DNA of 64,000 bases, from positions 290,303 to 354,302 of the forward strand of contig NZ_BDHH01000003.1 of assembly GCF_001748365.1 (NCBI RefSeq), read 5' to 3'. A model generated the notes under the pieces. The model was not told the DNA's origin and made no database searches. It worked only from the letters and a program-made list of their open reading frames with translations. This document shows positions 32,411 to 40,714 of the stretch, in pieces. Source of the stretch: Fusibacter sp. 3D3 (lineage in GTDB: Bacteria > Bacillota > Clostridia > Peptostreptococcales > Acidaminobacteraceae). Position 1 is the first letter of the stretch, and each line of letters begins with the position of its first letter. Both the position numbers and the translations under genes were made by a program.

Positions 32411-34714
32411 ATGCCTAAAAATAACCATAAAGATTTTTCAGAAGAAAAGGAAAGACTCGAAGAGACAAAAACATATCTAGAGAACACGATTGGCACTGTT
32501 GTGGAGAATCGGATCAAATTTAAAGAAGATATTAAGGATGCCTATATCCATCTGGATTTTCTAGACAGCAGTTTGAGTTATTCCAGTATTATGTTAAACT
32601 CGAAACTATTGGATGAACTTGAGAAAAATTTTGAGATGCTTCTATATGCACGAAAGAAACCTTACTTTGCAAGGATGGATATCAAACAAAATGGAAAGGC
32701 ATTTCAAGAGAAGCTTTACATTGGTAAAGTTTCTTTGTTTGATGAGAGCATGGAAATACCACTCGTCATCGATTGGAGAACGCCGATTGCCAGTGTTTAC
32801 TATGATGGACGACTTGGAAAAGCAAGCTATACGGCAGCTCATGAGGAACATACCATTGAGTTAATTACTAAAAGGCAATACACGATTGAAGAAGGTGAAT
32901 TGGTTTCGTTTATGGATGTGGACATTTCCACGACAGATACGTTTTTGCAAGCCTCTTTAGAAGGTCATGCAGGGGAGAAGCTTAAAGATATTGTCTCTAC
33001 CATACAAGCCGAGCAAAATCAAATTATAAGAGCAGATATAGATAAGCCGCTGATCGTTCAGGGGGTAGCGGGGAGTGGGAAAACCACCATCGCCTTACAT
33101 CGTATTGCGTATTTAATCTATACGTATGCGGATAAATTTTCACCTGAGGCATTTATGATCATAGCGCCCAATACGCTTTTTTTAGATTATATTTCAAGTG
33201 TGTTGCCAGAACTTGGTGCCAATAAGGTTAAGCAAACCACTTATATTGATTTAATGCATCAGCTCATCGGCAAAAAACTTAAAATGACAGACAGTAGTAT
33301 TAAGCTCAATGAGCTGATTCGTACAGATTCTGATGCAATGAGCACAGACGAAAAGCATACTTTAAAAACTGCAGCAGCACTTAAAAATGGCATGATCATG
33401 AAATCGATGTTGGATAAATATCTGGCGATGCTGGAGACTAGAATTCTACCAGGGCATGATTATTATTTAGATGATATTTTACTGATGCGCTCAACTGAGA
33501 TAGAAGCGCTTTTTTTTGAAGCCTATGAGTATCAGCCTTTGCTCAAGCGCGTGGAAAGAATAAAAAAATACCTCTCAAATTTAACGAGAACCCGAGCAAA
33601 AGAAATTATAAAGCAAATTGAGGGTGACATCACCTCAGAAATCGATCAAATCCTTGAACGAGAACCCCCTTCTGAGGCAAGACGACTAAAAATCGTATCG
33701 CTCATGGAAACACGAGATTTTAAAATGGATAAACTGTCTAAAATTTCAAAGACAGCAGTGAAAAAATACATGGATCAGTTTTTAAACAATGATCTATTGG
33801 GTTTCTACTTGGAGTTTCAAAAGAATATCCATCAATATGCTGTGGATGATACTTTTTCAGAAGCATTAACCTATATTAAAACACTTGCATATAAAAATGA
33901 AAAGAAAATTTATGAACTTGAGGATTTAGCGGCGCTGGTCTATTTGAAAAGTAAAACTTATGGATTAGAAGATGACTTAGCCGTTCGAATGGTGGTTATA
34001 GATGAAGCTCAAGACTTTAGTGATTTTCAGTTCTATGTTTTACGTCAGGTGCTTAATACAGAGCGTTTTACAATACTGGGAGATTTATCTCAAGCGATCC
34101 ATATGTATCGCTCCATAGAGAATTGGGACTATCTCAATCAGCATATTTTTAAAACTCAAACCAATTATTTGACTTTGGAGCAAAGCTATAGAACGACCAT
34201 AGAAATCATGGATGAGGCCAATTATGTTTTAAGCCAATTGAAAATGCCTGATATCATCAAGGCAAAGCCAGTGGTTAGACATGGCGTGAAGCCAATTTTG
34301 AACTTCTTGGAGACGGCTTCTGAAATCATCTGTGAAATCATTTTACAAGTAAAAAAGTGGCAATCTGAGAAGTTGACAACCATGGCGATTATCACCAAAT
34401 CCACACAAGAGGCTGAGGCAGTCTTTAAACTTATAAAAAAACAAGAAGAAGCATTTCATATGGCTTTGATCGATGAAAAAACGCTTCATTTTGACCACAG
34501 AATTTTAGTGATTCCTGCACACTTGGCAAAAGGACTTGAATTCGATGCGGTGATTATTACCACGCTTCATGAAACCTATCAAGTAGAAGCCTTAGATATT
34601 AAACTCATGTATGTGGCAATGACTAGGGCGATGCATCGCATTGCGCTCATAGGGCTTAAAGATAGTATAGCGTATTATCAAGAATCTATAGAAAGGCGAG
34701 AATATGTATCTTAA
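32411..34714 (+). CDS. helD: HelD-like UvrD-family helicase (RNA polymerase recycling motor)
   Basis: Superfamily 1 helicase-like ATPase of 767 residues. Walker A GVAGSGKTTIALHRIAYL is at about residues 217-235, motif II VVIDEAQDFSDFQF near 525, motif III ILGDLSQAIH near 553, and motif VI YVAMTRAMHRIALIG near 735. The N-terminal coiled coil (residues about 5-60) and the IDWRTPIASVYYDG box near 119 are hallmarks of HelD, which removes stalled RNA polymerase from DNA. Its last bases overlap the start of the methyltransferase gene. No recombination partners nearby, supporting HelD over a repair helicase. Confidence 0.87.
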   Translation: MPKNNHKDFSEEKERLEETKTYLENTIGTVVENRIKFKEDIKDAYIHLDFLDSSLSYSSIMLNSKLLDELEKNFEMLLYARKKPYFARMDIKQNGKAFQEKLYIGKVSLFDESMEIPLVIDWRTPIASVYYDGRLGKASYTAAHEEHTIELITKRQYTIEEGELVSFMDVDISTTDTFLQASLEGHAGEKLKDIVSTIQAEQNQIIRADIDKPLIVQGVAGSGKTTIALHRIAYLIYTYADKFSPEAFMIIAPNTLFLDYISSVLPELGANKVKQTTYIDLMHQLIGKKLKMTDSSIKLNELIRTDSDAMSTDEKHTLKTAAALKNGMIMKSMLDKYLAMLETRILPGHDYYLDDILLMRSTEIEALFFEAYEYQPLLKRVERIKKYLSNLTRTRAKEIIKQIEGDITSEIDQILEREPPSEARRLKIVSLMETRDFKMDKLSKISKTAVKKYMDQFLNNDLLGFYLEFQKNIHQYAVDDTFSEALTYIKTLAYKNEKKIYELEDLAALVYLKSKTYGLEDDLAVRMVVIDEAQDFSDFQFYVLRQVLNTERFTILGDLSQAIHMYRSIENWDYLNQHIFKTQTNYLTLEQSYRTTIEIMDEANYVLSQLKMPDIIKAKPVVRHGVKPILNFLETASEIICEIILQVKKWQSEKLTTMAIITKSTQEAEAVFKLIKKQEEAFHMALIDEKTLHFDHRILVIPAHLAKGLEFDAVIITTLHETYQVEALDIKLMYVAMTRAMHRIALIGLKDSIAYYQESIERREYVS

Positions 34715-35354
34715 CTGTGGAATATGTAATTCAGAGACAATTTTAATAAAGCACCCGAAATTTGGGGATTATCACAAATGTAAAAAATGTGAATTTATTT
34801 CAAAAGATGAAAACGATCATGTATCAGTAGAAGAAGAGTTTCGCATCTATGAGTGCCATAACAATTCAATTGAAGATTCTAGGTATGTGGCTTTTTTTAA
34901 AAACTTTATAGAGGGTGCGGTTATAAAATATGCAGGTGATGGCAAAAAAGCCTTTGATTTTGGAAGCGGTCCATCACCTGTATTGGCACAAATCCTTGAA
35001 AGAGACTACGGCTACGAAATGGACATATACGACCTCTTCTATGCAAAAGAGAAAACGCATATAGGCAAAACATACGATTTGGTAACCTCAACAGAAGTTG
35101 TGGAACATCTTAAAAATCCGATGCCTCATTTTGAAAACTTTGCTAAATGGATGAAGGATGATGCTGTTTTGGCGATAATGACTTTATTTCATCCAAACGA
35201 AGAGTCTCGTTTTCTCAGTTGGCATTACATTAGAGACTCTACACATATTTCTTTTTATACACCAAAGACTTTTGAATACATCGCAAAAAAGGTGGGCTTA
35301 AAAGTCATAAATACGGACAATAAGAGGCATATTACTTTTGTAAAAGAGCGGTAG
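34704..35354 (+). CDS. Class I SAM-dependent methyltransferase with N-terminal zinc ribbon
   Basis: Protein of 216 residues. CGICNSETILIKHP, then HKCKKCEF form a four-cysteine zinc ribbon at residues 5-30; the methyltransferase fold follows with AFDFGSGPSPVLAQIL near 83 (SAM loop) and LVTSTEVVEHLKNP near 125. The layout (C2C2 ribbon plus class I fold) is common in methyltransferases for small molecules or glycans; target unknown. The ATG overlaps the helD stop by 11 nt, so it is translated from the same mRNA. Confidence 0.8.
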   Translation: MYLNCGICNSETILIKHPKFGDYHKCKKCEFISKDENDHVSVEEEFRIYECHNNSIEDSRYVAFFKNFIEGAVIKYAGDGKKAFDFGSGPSPVLAQILERDYGYEMDIYDLFYAKEKTHIGKTYDLVTSTEVVEHLKNPMPHFENFAKWMKDDAVLAIMTLFHPNEESRFLSWHYIRDSTHISFYTPKTFEYIAKKVGLKVINTDNKRHITFVKER

Positions 35355-35380
35355 TGCGTAATGTGCAAAATTTAAAAAGA

Positions 35381-35409
35381 TTGACGCGGAATTAGGCCTC
35401 TGGTAAAAT
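35381..35409 (+). promoter_or_regulatory. Promoter of the amino-acid permease gene
   Basis: TTGACG (35381-35386), 17-nt spacer, TAAAAT (35404-35409), 41 nt before the start codon. Confidence 0.65.
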
Positions 35410-35449
35410 GGCAATGTTGTGCCTAAAAAATACTTTATGAGGTGACTAA

Positions 35450-36769
35450 ATGGAACATAATACTTTGAAAAAAAGTATTGGATTATTTGAAGCAATGACT
35501 ATGGTTGTAGGCGTTGTCATTGGATCGGGAATTTTCTTTAAAGCAACACCTGTTTACTCAAACGCGGGTTCTCCTTTATGGGGCATTATGGCTTGGATTG
35601 TAGGTGGCCTTATCACCATGGCATCCGCACTTACGATTTCTGAAATTGCAACAGCGATTCCAGAGACCGGTGGGGTTTTTGCCTATCTAAAAGTGTTATA
35701 TGATGATCGCATCGCCTTTCTATTTGGATGGATGCAATCTATTTTATATGTGCCAGGTGTCAGTGCGGCGCTTGCAATTGTTTTGGTAACTCAAGCCACT
35801 TTTTTTGTGCCTATGAGTGCATTAACTCAAAAATTATGCGCTATTTTTTTTATTTTCTTTATTATTATTTTGAATGTATTGTCTACACAATTAGGCGCAA
35901 AATTGCAACTTGTGGCGACAATTGGAAAGCTCATTCCTATTGCAATTATCATTGTTGCGGGCCTAATTATGGGAAAAGCTTCTGGCATTTCAGCGATTGC
36001 GGATACGACGCAAGGTGTATTTAACCTCACTGGATTTGGCGTTGCGATTTTGGGAACGCTTTGGGCTTATGATGGTTGGGTTGGTGTGGGCAACATGGCT
36101 GGAGAGATGAAAAACCCCAGTAAGGACTTACCGAGGGCGATTATCTTTGGTCTTCTAATCATCATCAGTGTTTATATTTTAATCAACACGGCGATCATCA
36201 ATGTACTTAAATACGATATTGTAATCGCGTCGAAACAAGTGACTACAGATGCTGCTGTGAGTCTTTTTGGTAGCTTTGGTGCGCGTTTTATTTCAGTGGG
36301 CATTATGGTCTCAATCTTGGGTGCATTAAATGGTTATTTGATGACAGGCGTTAGAATTCCGTTTGCCATGGCACAAGATAATATGTTGCCTTTTTCAAAG
36401 GTTCTTGGCAAAATTGATCCTAAATTTGATACACCGACGAATGTTTTATTATTTCAAGGTGTTTTAGCATCGCTTTATGTCCTCACTGGATCGTTTGAAA
36501 TGTTGACAAACCTTGCAATGTTTATGGTGTGGGTCTTCTTTATCATGGCAGTTGGTGGGATCTTTATATTGAGAAAGAAACACAGTCACTTGGTGACGAC
36601 TTATAGAGTGCCTTTATATCCTATAATCCCGCTTGTGGGCATCATTGGCGGACTCTATGTGGTTGTGAGTACTTTCCTTGGCGATATGCAAAGTGCCATA
36701 ATTGGGATCGTGATCACGCTTATAGGACTTCCATTTTATTATATGCATAAGAGTAAGACTAGAGCTTAG
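35450..36769 (+). CDS. APC-superfamily amino-acid permease
   Basis: Twelve-helix permease of 439 residues. The helix-1 substrate motif GVVIGSGIFFKATPVY (about residues 21-36) and the later LWAYDGWVGVGNMAGEMKNPSKDLPRAI region (spanning residues about 205-232) are typical of LAT/SteT-like amino-acid exchangers. It probably exchanges or imports a neutral amino acid; the specific substrate cannot be read. Own promoter (35381-35409) and strong downstream terminator (36811-36856), so monocistronic. RBS GAGGTG precedes the ATG. Confidence 0.88.
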   Translation: MEHNTLKKSIGLFEAMTMVVGVVIGSGIFFKATPVYSNAGSPLWGIMAWIVGGLITMASALTISEIATAIPETGGVFAYLKVLYDDRIAFLFGWMQSILYVPGVSAALAIVLVTQATFFVPMSALTQKLCAIFFIFFIIILNVLSTQLGAKLQLVATIGKLIPIAIIIVAGLIMGKASGISAIADTTQGVFNLTGFGVAILGTLWAYDGWVGVGNMAGEMKNPSKDLPRAIIFGLLIIISVYILINTAIINVLKYDIVIASKQVTTDAAVSLFGSFGARFISVGIMVSILGALNGYLMTGVRIPFAMAQDNMLPFSKVLGKIDPKFDTPTNVLLFQGVLASLYVLTGSFEMLTNLAMFMVWVFFIMAVGGIFILRKKHSHLVTTYRVPLYPIIPLVGIIGGLYVVVSTFLGDMQSAIIGIVITLIGLPFYYMHKSKTRA

Positions 36770-36810
36770 TCAGAGAGATTGTTGACCGTGTTTAAAGAAA
36801 TATTTATAAA

Positions 36811-36856
36811 AAAGCCCCTATCAACTCAGTGTAAATGAGTGGGTAGGGGCTTTTTA
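36811..36856 (+). terminator. Terminator hairpin T1 (also a repeat)
   Basis: AAAGCCCCTATC...GGTAGGGGCTTTTT, with inner ACTCA/TGAGT, after the permease gene. A near-identical block in the same orientation lies at 37881-37926; together they flank the HicA-domain toxin and immunity genes. The A/T flanks let it work on both strands. Confidence 0.9.
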
Positions 36857-36901
36857 TGAATATTATTGGATTTAATGAATTTTGTTATGGTTATCGTTTA
36901 T

Positions 36902-37207
36902 TTATACTTTATCTTTTAATTCAGATATATCACCTTTAAACAGGACGTCATTATCCGCCATATGGTTTAACAAGCTCTCCCTAACTTGACTAATACTAAT
37001 ATCTTCGCTAGTCGTAATATAGCCTAACAAATCTGCATTAGGAACTAGAGTTCTTATACCACCACCAAACTCCCACTCATTTGACTCAATAAAATCCATA
37101 AATTTGTGATAAATGCCGTTATAAAATTCATCACAAATCTTAAATACGAAAAATTCATTTGTTATATTTATAGGATCTATATAGCCTTCAATTTTAAATT
37201 TTTTCAT
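36902..37207 (-). CDS. Hypothetical protein, putative immunity/antitoxin of the HicA-domain toxin
   Basis: Protein of 101 residues, cytoplasmic, acidic, not related to HicB as far as I can see (no HicB DNA-binding or partial RNase-H-like signature). I start at ATG 37207 (GAAAGG upstream); the frame upstream overlaps the toxin gene. It directly follows the HicA-domain gene on the same strand, in the position of an immunity gene in polymorphic-toxin loci. EFGGGIRTLVPNADLLGYI around residue 45 is the most distinctive segment. Function inferred only from position. Confidence 0.6.
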   Translation of the reverse strand: MKKFKIEGYIDPINITNEFFVFKICDEFYNGIYHKFMDFIESNEWEFGGGIRTLVPNADLLGYITTSEDISISQVRESLLNHMADNDVLFKGDISELKDKV

Positions 37208-37227
37208 AATTAAATGCCTTTCAAAAT

Positions 37228-37638
37228 TTATTTCCATCCAGCCTGTTTCCAAATTGAATTTAGAGTATCTAGACCCAATTCGGTATTTGACCCATGGTTT
37301 GGTACAGTCACTCTATGACCATTAGAATCAATCCATCTTTCATGAGAGCCGCCATTGTTTGAGACTTTTTCAAAACCTTCTTTTTTCAATCTTTTTTGAA
37401 CATCCTTTACTCTTCGACCAGTAGGATTACTTTTAGCAAATATGAAGTTATCGACTTCATGTAATACCGTATCAAATAAAGCATCTCCTGCTTTTATTAT
37501 TTTACCACCTAATTCTATCGCATCTGATCCGATTTTAACAGTTATTAAGGTACCTAAAATCATAATTTCAAATACACCTTGTAAGTTTTGTGGAATTGCC
37601 CCAGCTGATAATTTCATAAAGCTTTGAGACGTGTTCAA
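37228..37638 (-). CDS. HicA-like toxin-domain protein, probably a decayed or partial polymorphic toxin
   Basis: The last 60 residues (VKDVQKRLKKEGFEKVSN, then GGSHERWIDSNGHRVTVPNHG with the catalytic His) have the HicA mRNA-interferase fold. The first 75 residues are unlike HicA and look like the end of a toxin delivery or pretoxin region (TVKIGSDAIELGGKIIKAGDALFD). The 5' end is odd: this start is TTG without a good site, the frame remains open to a TAA at 37734, and an AGGGAGGTG site lies just beyond it in another frame. A small frameshift near 37730 would join it to a proper start. No HicB gene is adjacent. Confidence 0.6.
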   Translation of the reverse strand: MNTSQSFMKLSAGAIPQNLQGVFEIMILGTLITVKIGSDAIELGGKIIKAGDALFDTVLHEVDNFIFAKSNPTGRRVKDVQKRLKKEGFEKVSNNGGSHERWIDSNGHRVTVPNHGSNTELGLDTLNSIWKQAGWK

Positions 37639-37880
37639 ATATGTACTTTTGACATTTTTGTTTTGAGATACAATTTCAAATTCTATGCCACTTCTTAGCA
37701 GTGCAATTATTTCTTCATCAGTTAGGTGATTTTAGATCTTCGCACCTCCCTAAAAATAACAATTTTGCTTGCCATTAACACAAATAGAGTATATCAGAGT
37801 GCAACTTTAAAATAAGGAAGTTGGCTTATTTGGAACGAATTACGGCTTAATTAGACTGGAAAGATAGGCTTAAATAGAAG

Positions 37881-37926
37881 AAAGCCCCTATCTACTCCAT
37901 ATAAATGAGTGGGTAGGGGATTTTTT
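37881..37926 (+). terminator. Terminator hairpin T2 (also a repeat)
   Basis: AAAGCCCCTATC...GGTAGGGGATTTTTTT. Nearly the same sequence as T1 at 36811-36856 in direct orientation. On the minus strand it also follows the MFS gene ending at 37958. Confidence 0.85.
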
Positions 37927-37957
37927 TAGGATATTATTATTCTGATAAAAGCATAGT

Positions 37958-39301
37958 TTATTCAGCTATTTCTATGAACTCATTCGCATTTACAGAAGAA
38001 CATTTATCTGGATATTCTTCCAAGTGCCAGAGATGTCTATCCCTTCTAAAAAACAAACAGACGCCAATACCAGCGAACGCTAGAAATAGGAATAGGAATG
38101 CGGCTCCAGAACCCTTGCCTTCTCCAAACAAGGTATTCAAAATACTTGAACTTTGGTATTTCATAAAAGGTTCGAATACCTGATCTACCAAAAACCCACC
38201 AAGAAAATAACCTATTGGGATTGTAAAAAATTGAAGTGTATTTCTTGCGGCATAAACTCTTCCTTGCATTTCGATGGGAATATGATTTCTAAAGAGCACA
38301 TCCATATTCGCGCCCATCATCGGAATGAAAAGCCATCCCAAAACAGCCCCGATGGACCATAAGGGAATAGAGTTGCCAAATGCTAAAAAGAAATTTTCCG
38401 TGCTCATTGAAAACAAAAGGGTATTACAAATTACCCTTACTCTGCTTTTAGGTGCTGGTAATATGGAAACGATCACGCTACCGACTAAAGTCGCAATGCC
38501 AATGCTGGCATTCACAACACCAAGGCCGATTTCACCGCCGTTATCTTTTGAAAGGATCATGGCTGGGAGCGCTGCATTGTACATAGAGGCAATTAGGTTT
38601 ATGCCTGCTAAAAAAAGGATTAAATCTAGAATGCCTCGATTTTCTATTAAGTACTTTAAGCCTGACTTTGTGGACTCAAGTAAAGTTTCTTTTGTTTCAT
38701 CTTTATATTTAATTTCTGGAATTTTTATAAAGAGTACAAGGCATAGAAAAGCAATAACAAATGAAAAGAGGTCAAACCAAATGACCGCATGTATCCCTAC
38801 TAATGAAAATAAAGCAGTTGCCAAAACAGGAGTGAGGACGCTCGTCAGCGAATTTGAAAAAGCTTTCATGCCACTTACTTTTTGATAATACTTTTTCGGT
38901 GTCAACAAGCTGATGCTAACATCGGCTGACGGTTGTTGAACCGTATTCATCAAACCGTTTAAGGCATTTAAAACATAAATATGCCAAATCTCTAATTTGC
39001 CCATTTGTAACAGGAGTAAAATGCAAATCGTACAGAATGCTGCAAAGGTGTCACAGACCAGCATCGTTATTTTTTTGTTCCAGCGATCACTTAAAGCACC
39101 TGCAAATATGCTCATGAGCACATATGGTGCATATGAACATATCGCGATTAATGCAGTGGTCAATGCAGAACCATATTGCTCATATGACCAAATGACCAGT
39201 GCGAAATTCGTCATGGCACTGCCTAGAGCCGAAAAAGATTGTGATAACCATAAGATGATAAAATATTTTAAGTCACGAAGACTTGTTTTTAATGAATTCA
39301 T
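37958..39301 (-). CDS. MFS efflux transporter of the macrolide-efflux (MefA-like) type
   Basis: Twelve-helix transporter of about 447 residues. Conserved loop GALSDRWNKKITMLVCD near residues 60-76 and LNALNGLMNTVQQPSADVSISLLTPKKYYQKVSG (spanning about 112-145) place it with MFS_3/Mef-type efflux proteins. ATG at 39301 is preceded by AAAGGAG. The leader codes for a 13-residue peptide and can form competing hairpins, one of which would pair with the ribosome-binding site, as in inducible macrolide/lincosamide/phenicol resistance genes. Drug export is therefore likely; the drug is unknown. Its promoter should lie upstream of 39447 but no clear pair was found. Confidence 0.85.
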   Translation of the reverse strand: MNSLKTSLRDLKYFIILWLSQSFSALGSAMTNFALVIWSYEQYGSALTTALIAICSYAPYVLMSIFAGALSDRWNKKITMLVCDTFAAFCTICILLLLQMGKLEIWHIYVLNALNGLMNTVQQPSADVSISLLTPKKYYQKVSGMKAFSNSLTSVLTPVLATALFSLVGIHAVIWFDLFSFVIAFLCLVLFIKIPEIKYKDETKETLLESTKSGLKYLIENRGILDLILFLAGINLIASMYNAALPAMILSKDNGGEIGLGVVNASIGIATLVGSVIVSILPAPKSRVRVICNTLLFSMSTENFFLAFGNSIPLWSIGAVLGWLFIPMMGANMDVLFRNHIPIEMQGRVYAARNTLQFFTIPIGYFLGGFLVDQVFEPFMKYQSSSILNTLFGEGKGSGAAFLFLFLAFAGIGVCLFFRRDRHLWHLEEYPDKCSSVNANEFIEIAE

Positions 39302-39307
39302 TTTGAC

Positions 39308-39429
39308 TTTGCTCCTTTTAATATATTGGACACTCAAACGAGTGCGTTAAAATATTTAAAATGCAAAGTCTCAATAGGACCTAATTGATCTCCATGCTTG
39401 CGGTCCTATTTGACCTTGCATGGAGCAAA
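39308..39429 (-). promoter_or_regulatory. Leader attenuator of the MFS efflux gene
   Basis: Order on the minus strand: A = CTCCATGC (39418-39425), B = AATAGGACC (39402-39410), A' = GCATGGAG (39390-39397), B' = GGTCCTATT (39373-39381). A pairs with A' and B with B', but not both at once. In addition TTTGCTCC in the leader peptide codons (39422-39429) is complementary to GGAGCAAA at the MFS ribosome-binding site (39308-39315). A ribosome stalled in the leader would free the site. Confidence 0.65.
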
Positions 39430-39447
39430 AGCAATACAGAGAATCAT
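39406..39447 (-). CDS. 13-aa leader peptide of the MFS efflux gene
   Basis: Minus strand AAGGAGG, six bases, then ATG at 39447; product MILCIAFAPCKVK. Codons 7-10 (Phe-Ala-Pro-Cys) overlap hairpin arm A and the segment complementary to the MFS ribosome-binding site. Short, well-initiated and immediately followed by competing stems, it looks like the sensor of an antibiotic-stalled ribosome. Too short for database assignment. Confidence 0.65.
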   Translation of the reverse strand: MILCIAFAPCKVK

Positions 39448-39755
39448 TTTTGGCCTCCTTATAATGGATATGTATAGATGGTTATGAAGACACTTTGACC
39501 TTATAGTCATATGGGGCAAGCAATGTGCATATATACTATAGAATACACGAATGAAGTTAAATTTAACAGGATAAAGTTTTTTTATAGGTGTTTTTTAGAC
39601 TGTGGCAGAATAGCATGTAAATTATAGATAGATACAAAAATCTAGAATGGCTTTATAGAATTGATTATTAGGGCTAATAAAGTTATAATTAGAGTGAAAT
39701 TAAGACGAAGTTAATAGGATTTAATCATGTTTTAGAAGGATTGGTGATTTTTTTG
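39448..39755. other. Divergent spacer between MFS leader and HEPN-MNT module
   Basis: About 308 bases with no gene seen. A/T-rich; it must hold the promoters of the MFS leader (minus) and of the HEPN-MNT pair (plus). TATAGTCATATGG near 39503 and TGCATATATACTATAG near 39527 are A/T-rich motifs, but no -35/-10 pair stands out. Confidence 0.4.
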
Positions 39756-40157
39756 TTGGACAACTTAAAAGAGATTCGATGGCGACAAAGATTTGAAAAT
39801 TATGAGAAATCTTATAGATTGCTTGAACGTTATGCAGATCAGCAAATAGAATCAGAAATTGAAAAAGCCGGTATGATTCAGTTTTTTGAGATGGCTTTTG
39901 AATTGGCGTGGAAAGTTATGAAAGATTATTTGGAAAGTGAAGCTTATGAAATTAAGAGTCCTAGAGAAGCGATTAAACAGTCGTTTCAAATCGGTCTTAT
40001 AGATAACGGACATGTTTGGATAGAAGGATTAACCGTCCGCAACCTCACCGTTCATACTTATGATGAACAATTGGCTGATAAGATGATTGATGATATCAAG
40101 ACCATTTTCTTTCCTGAACTTAAAAAGTTTTATGAGCGTTTGCTAAAGGAGCTTTAA
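39756..40157 (+). CDS. HEPN-domain toxin, HepT/HI0074-like (first module)
   Basis: Helical protein of about 133 residues of the HI0074 type, long labelled nucleotidyltransferase substrate-binding protein. The HEPN RNase motif R-X4-H-X-Y is present as RNLTVHTY near residue 96; the tyrosine is the one modified by the partner in HepT/MntA systems. Start is uncertain: I use TTG 39756 with GGTGAT seven bases upstream, but TTG 39741 and GTG 39744 are in frame. The stop is directly followed by the ATG of the nucleotidyltransferase. Acts with it as a toxin-antitoxin pair, probably in phage defence given the neighbours. Confidence 0.85.
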   Translation: MDNLKEIRWRQRFENYEKSYRLLERYADQQIESEIEKAGMIQFFEMAFELAWKVMKDYLESEAYEIKSPREAIKQSFQIGLIDNGHVWIEGLTVRNLTVHTYDEQLADKMIDDIKTIFFPELKKFYERLLKEL

Positions 40158-40472
40158 ATGTTTGGTCTTAAAGATTTAGATATTGAAATCATTAGAAACG
40201 CTCTTATAAAACATCCCGAGATTAAAAATGCATCTATTTTTGGCAGTAGAGCCATGGGCAATTATAAAAAAGGTTCTGATGTTGATCTTGTAATATTTGG
40301 TGAAAATATAACGCATACGATTTTACACGATGTATTAGATGAGCTCAATGAAGTATCACCCCTGCCGTATTTTTTTGATATCCTTGATTATAAAACCATA
40401 TCTAATGTGGCATTAAGGGAACATATTGATCACGTGGGAAAGTTGATTTATGAAAAAGAAAAAAGCCTATAG
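40158..40472 (+). CDS. MNT-type minimal nucleotidyltransferase antitoxin, MntA-like (first module)
   Basis: Protein of 104 residues with the polymerase-beta-like signature GSRAMGNYKKGSDVD, an exact GS-X10-D-X-D pattern (residues about 30-44), and a third acidic residue near YFFDILD. In HepT/MntA pairs this enzyme transfers AMP groups to the toxin tyrosine and silences it. It begins on the base after the HEPN stop, so the two are coupled. A strong terminator (40501-40540) ends the unit, separating it from the Septu-like genes. Confidence 0.87.
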   Translation: MFGLKDLDIEIIRNALIKHPEIKNASIFGSRAMGNYKKGSDVDLVIFGENITHTILHDVLDELNEVSPLPYFFDILDYKTISNVALREHIDHVGKLIYEKEKSL

Positions 40473-40500
40473 ATTCATCTAAATACTTTAAAATTATAGT

Positions 40501-40540
40501 GCACTCTCAATTCTGCTAATGGTGGAATTGAGGGTGTTTT
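40501..40540 (+). terminator. Terminator of the first HEPN-MNT module
   Basis: CACTCTCAATTC and GAATTGAGGGTG form a 12-bp stem (one G-U or mismatch), followed by TTTTTA. Confidence 0.88.
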
Positions 40541-40714
40541 TAGATTGGTTCGGCTTCATATGAGAAATTTATTATTTTAGCAATAGCGATTGGATAAATA
40601 AAGTTCAATAAGCTATAATTTAAGCATGAGATCAAAAAATCTAAAGTTTAATATTTTTAACATTAACATAGATGGTATGAGTCTGTTACTTCATACATAC
40701 GATGTGGAGGGAAA

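Noticed and set aside
36902-37638. Canonical HicAB toxin-antitoxin pair
   Set aside because: The HicA fold is at the end of a longer chain and the partner has no HicB-like features, so a polymorphic toxin-immunity reading fits better.
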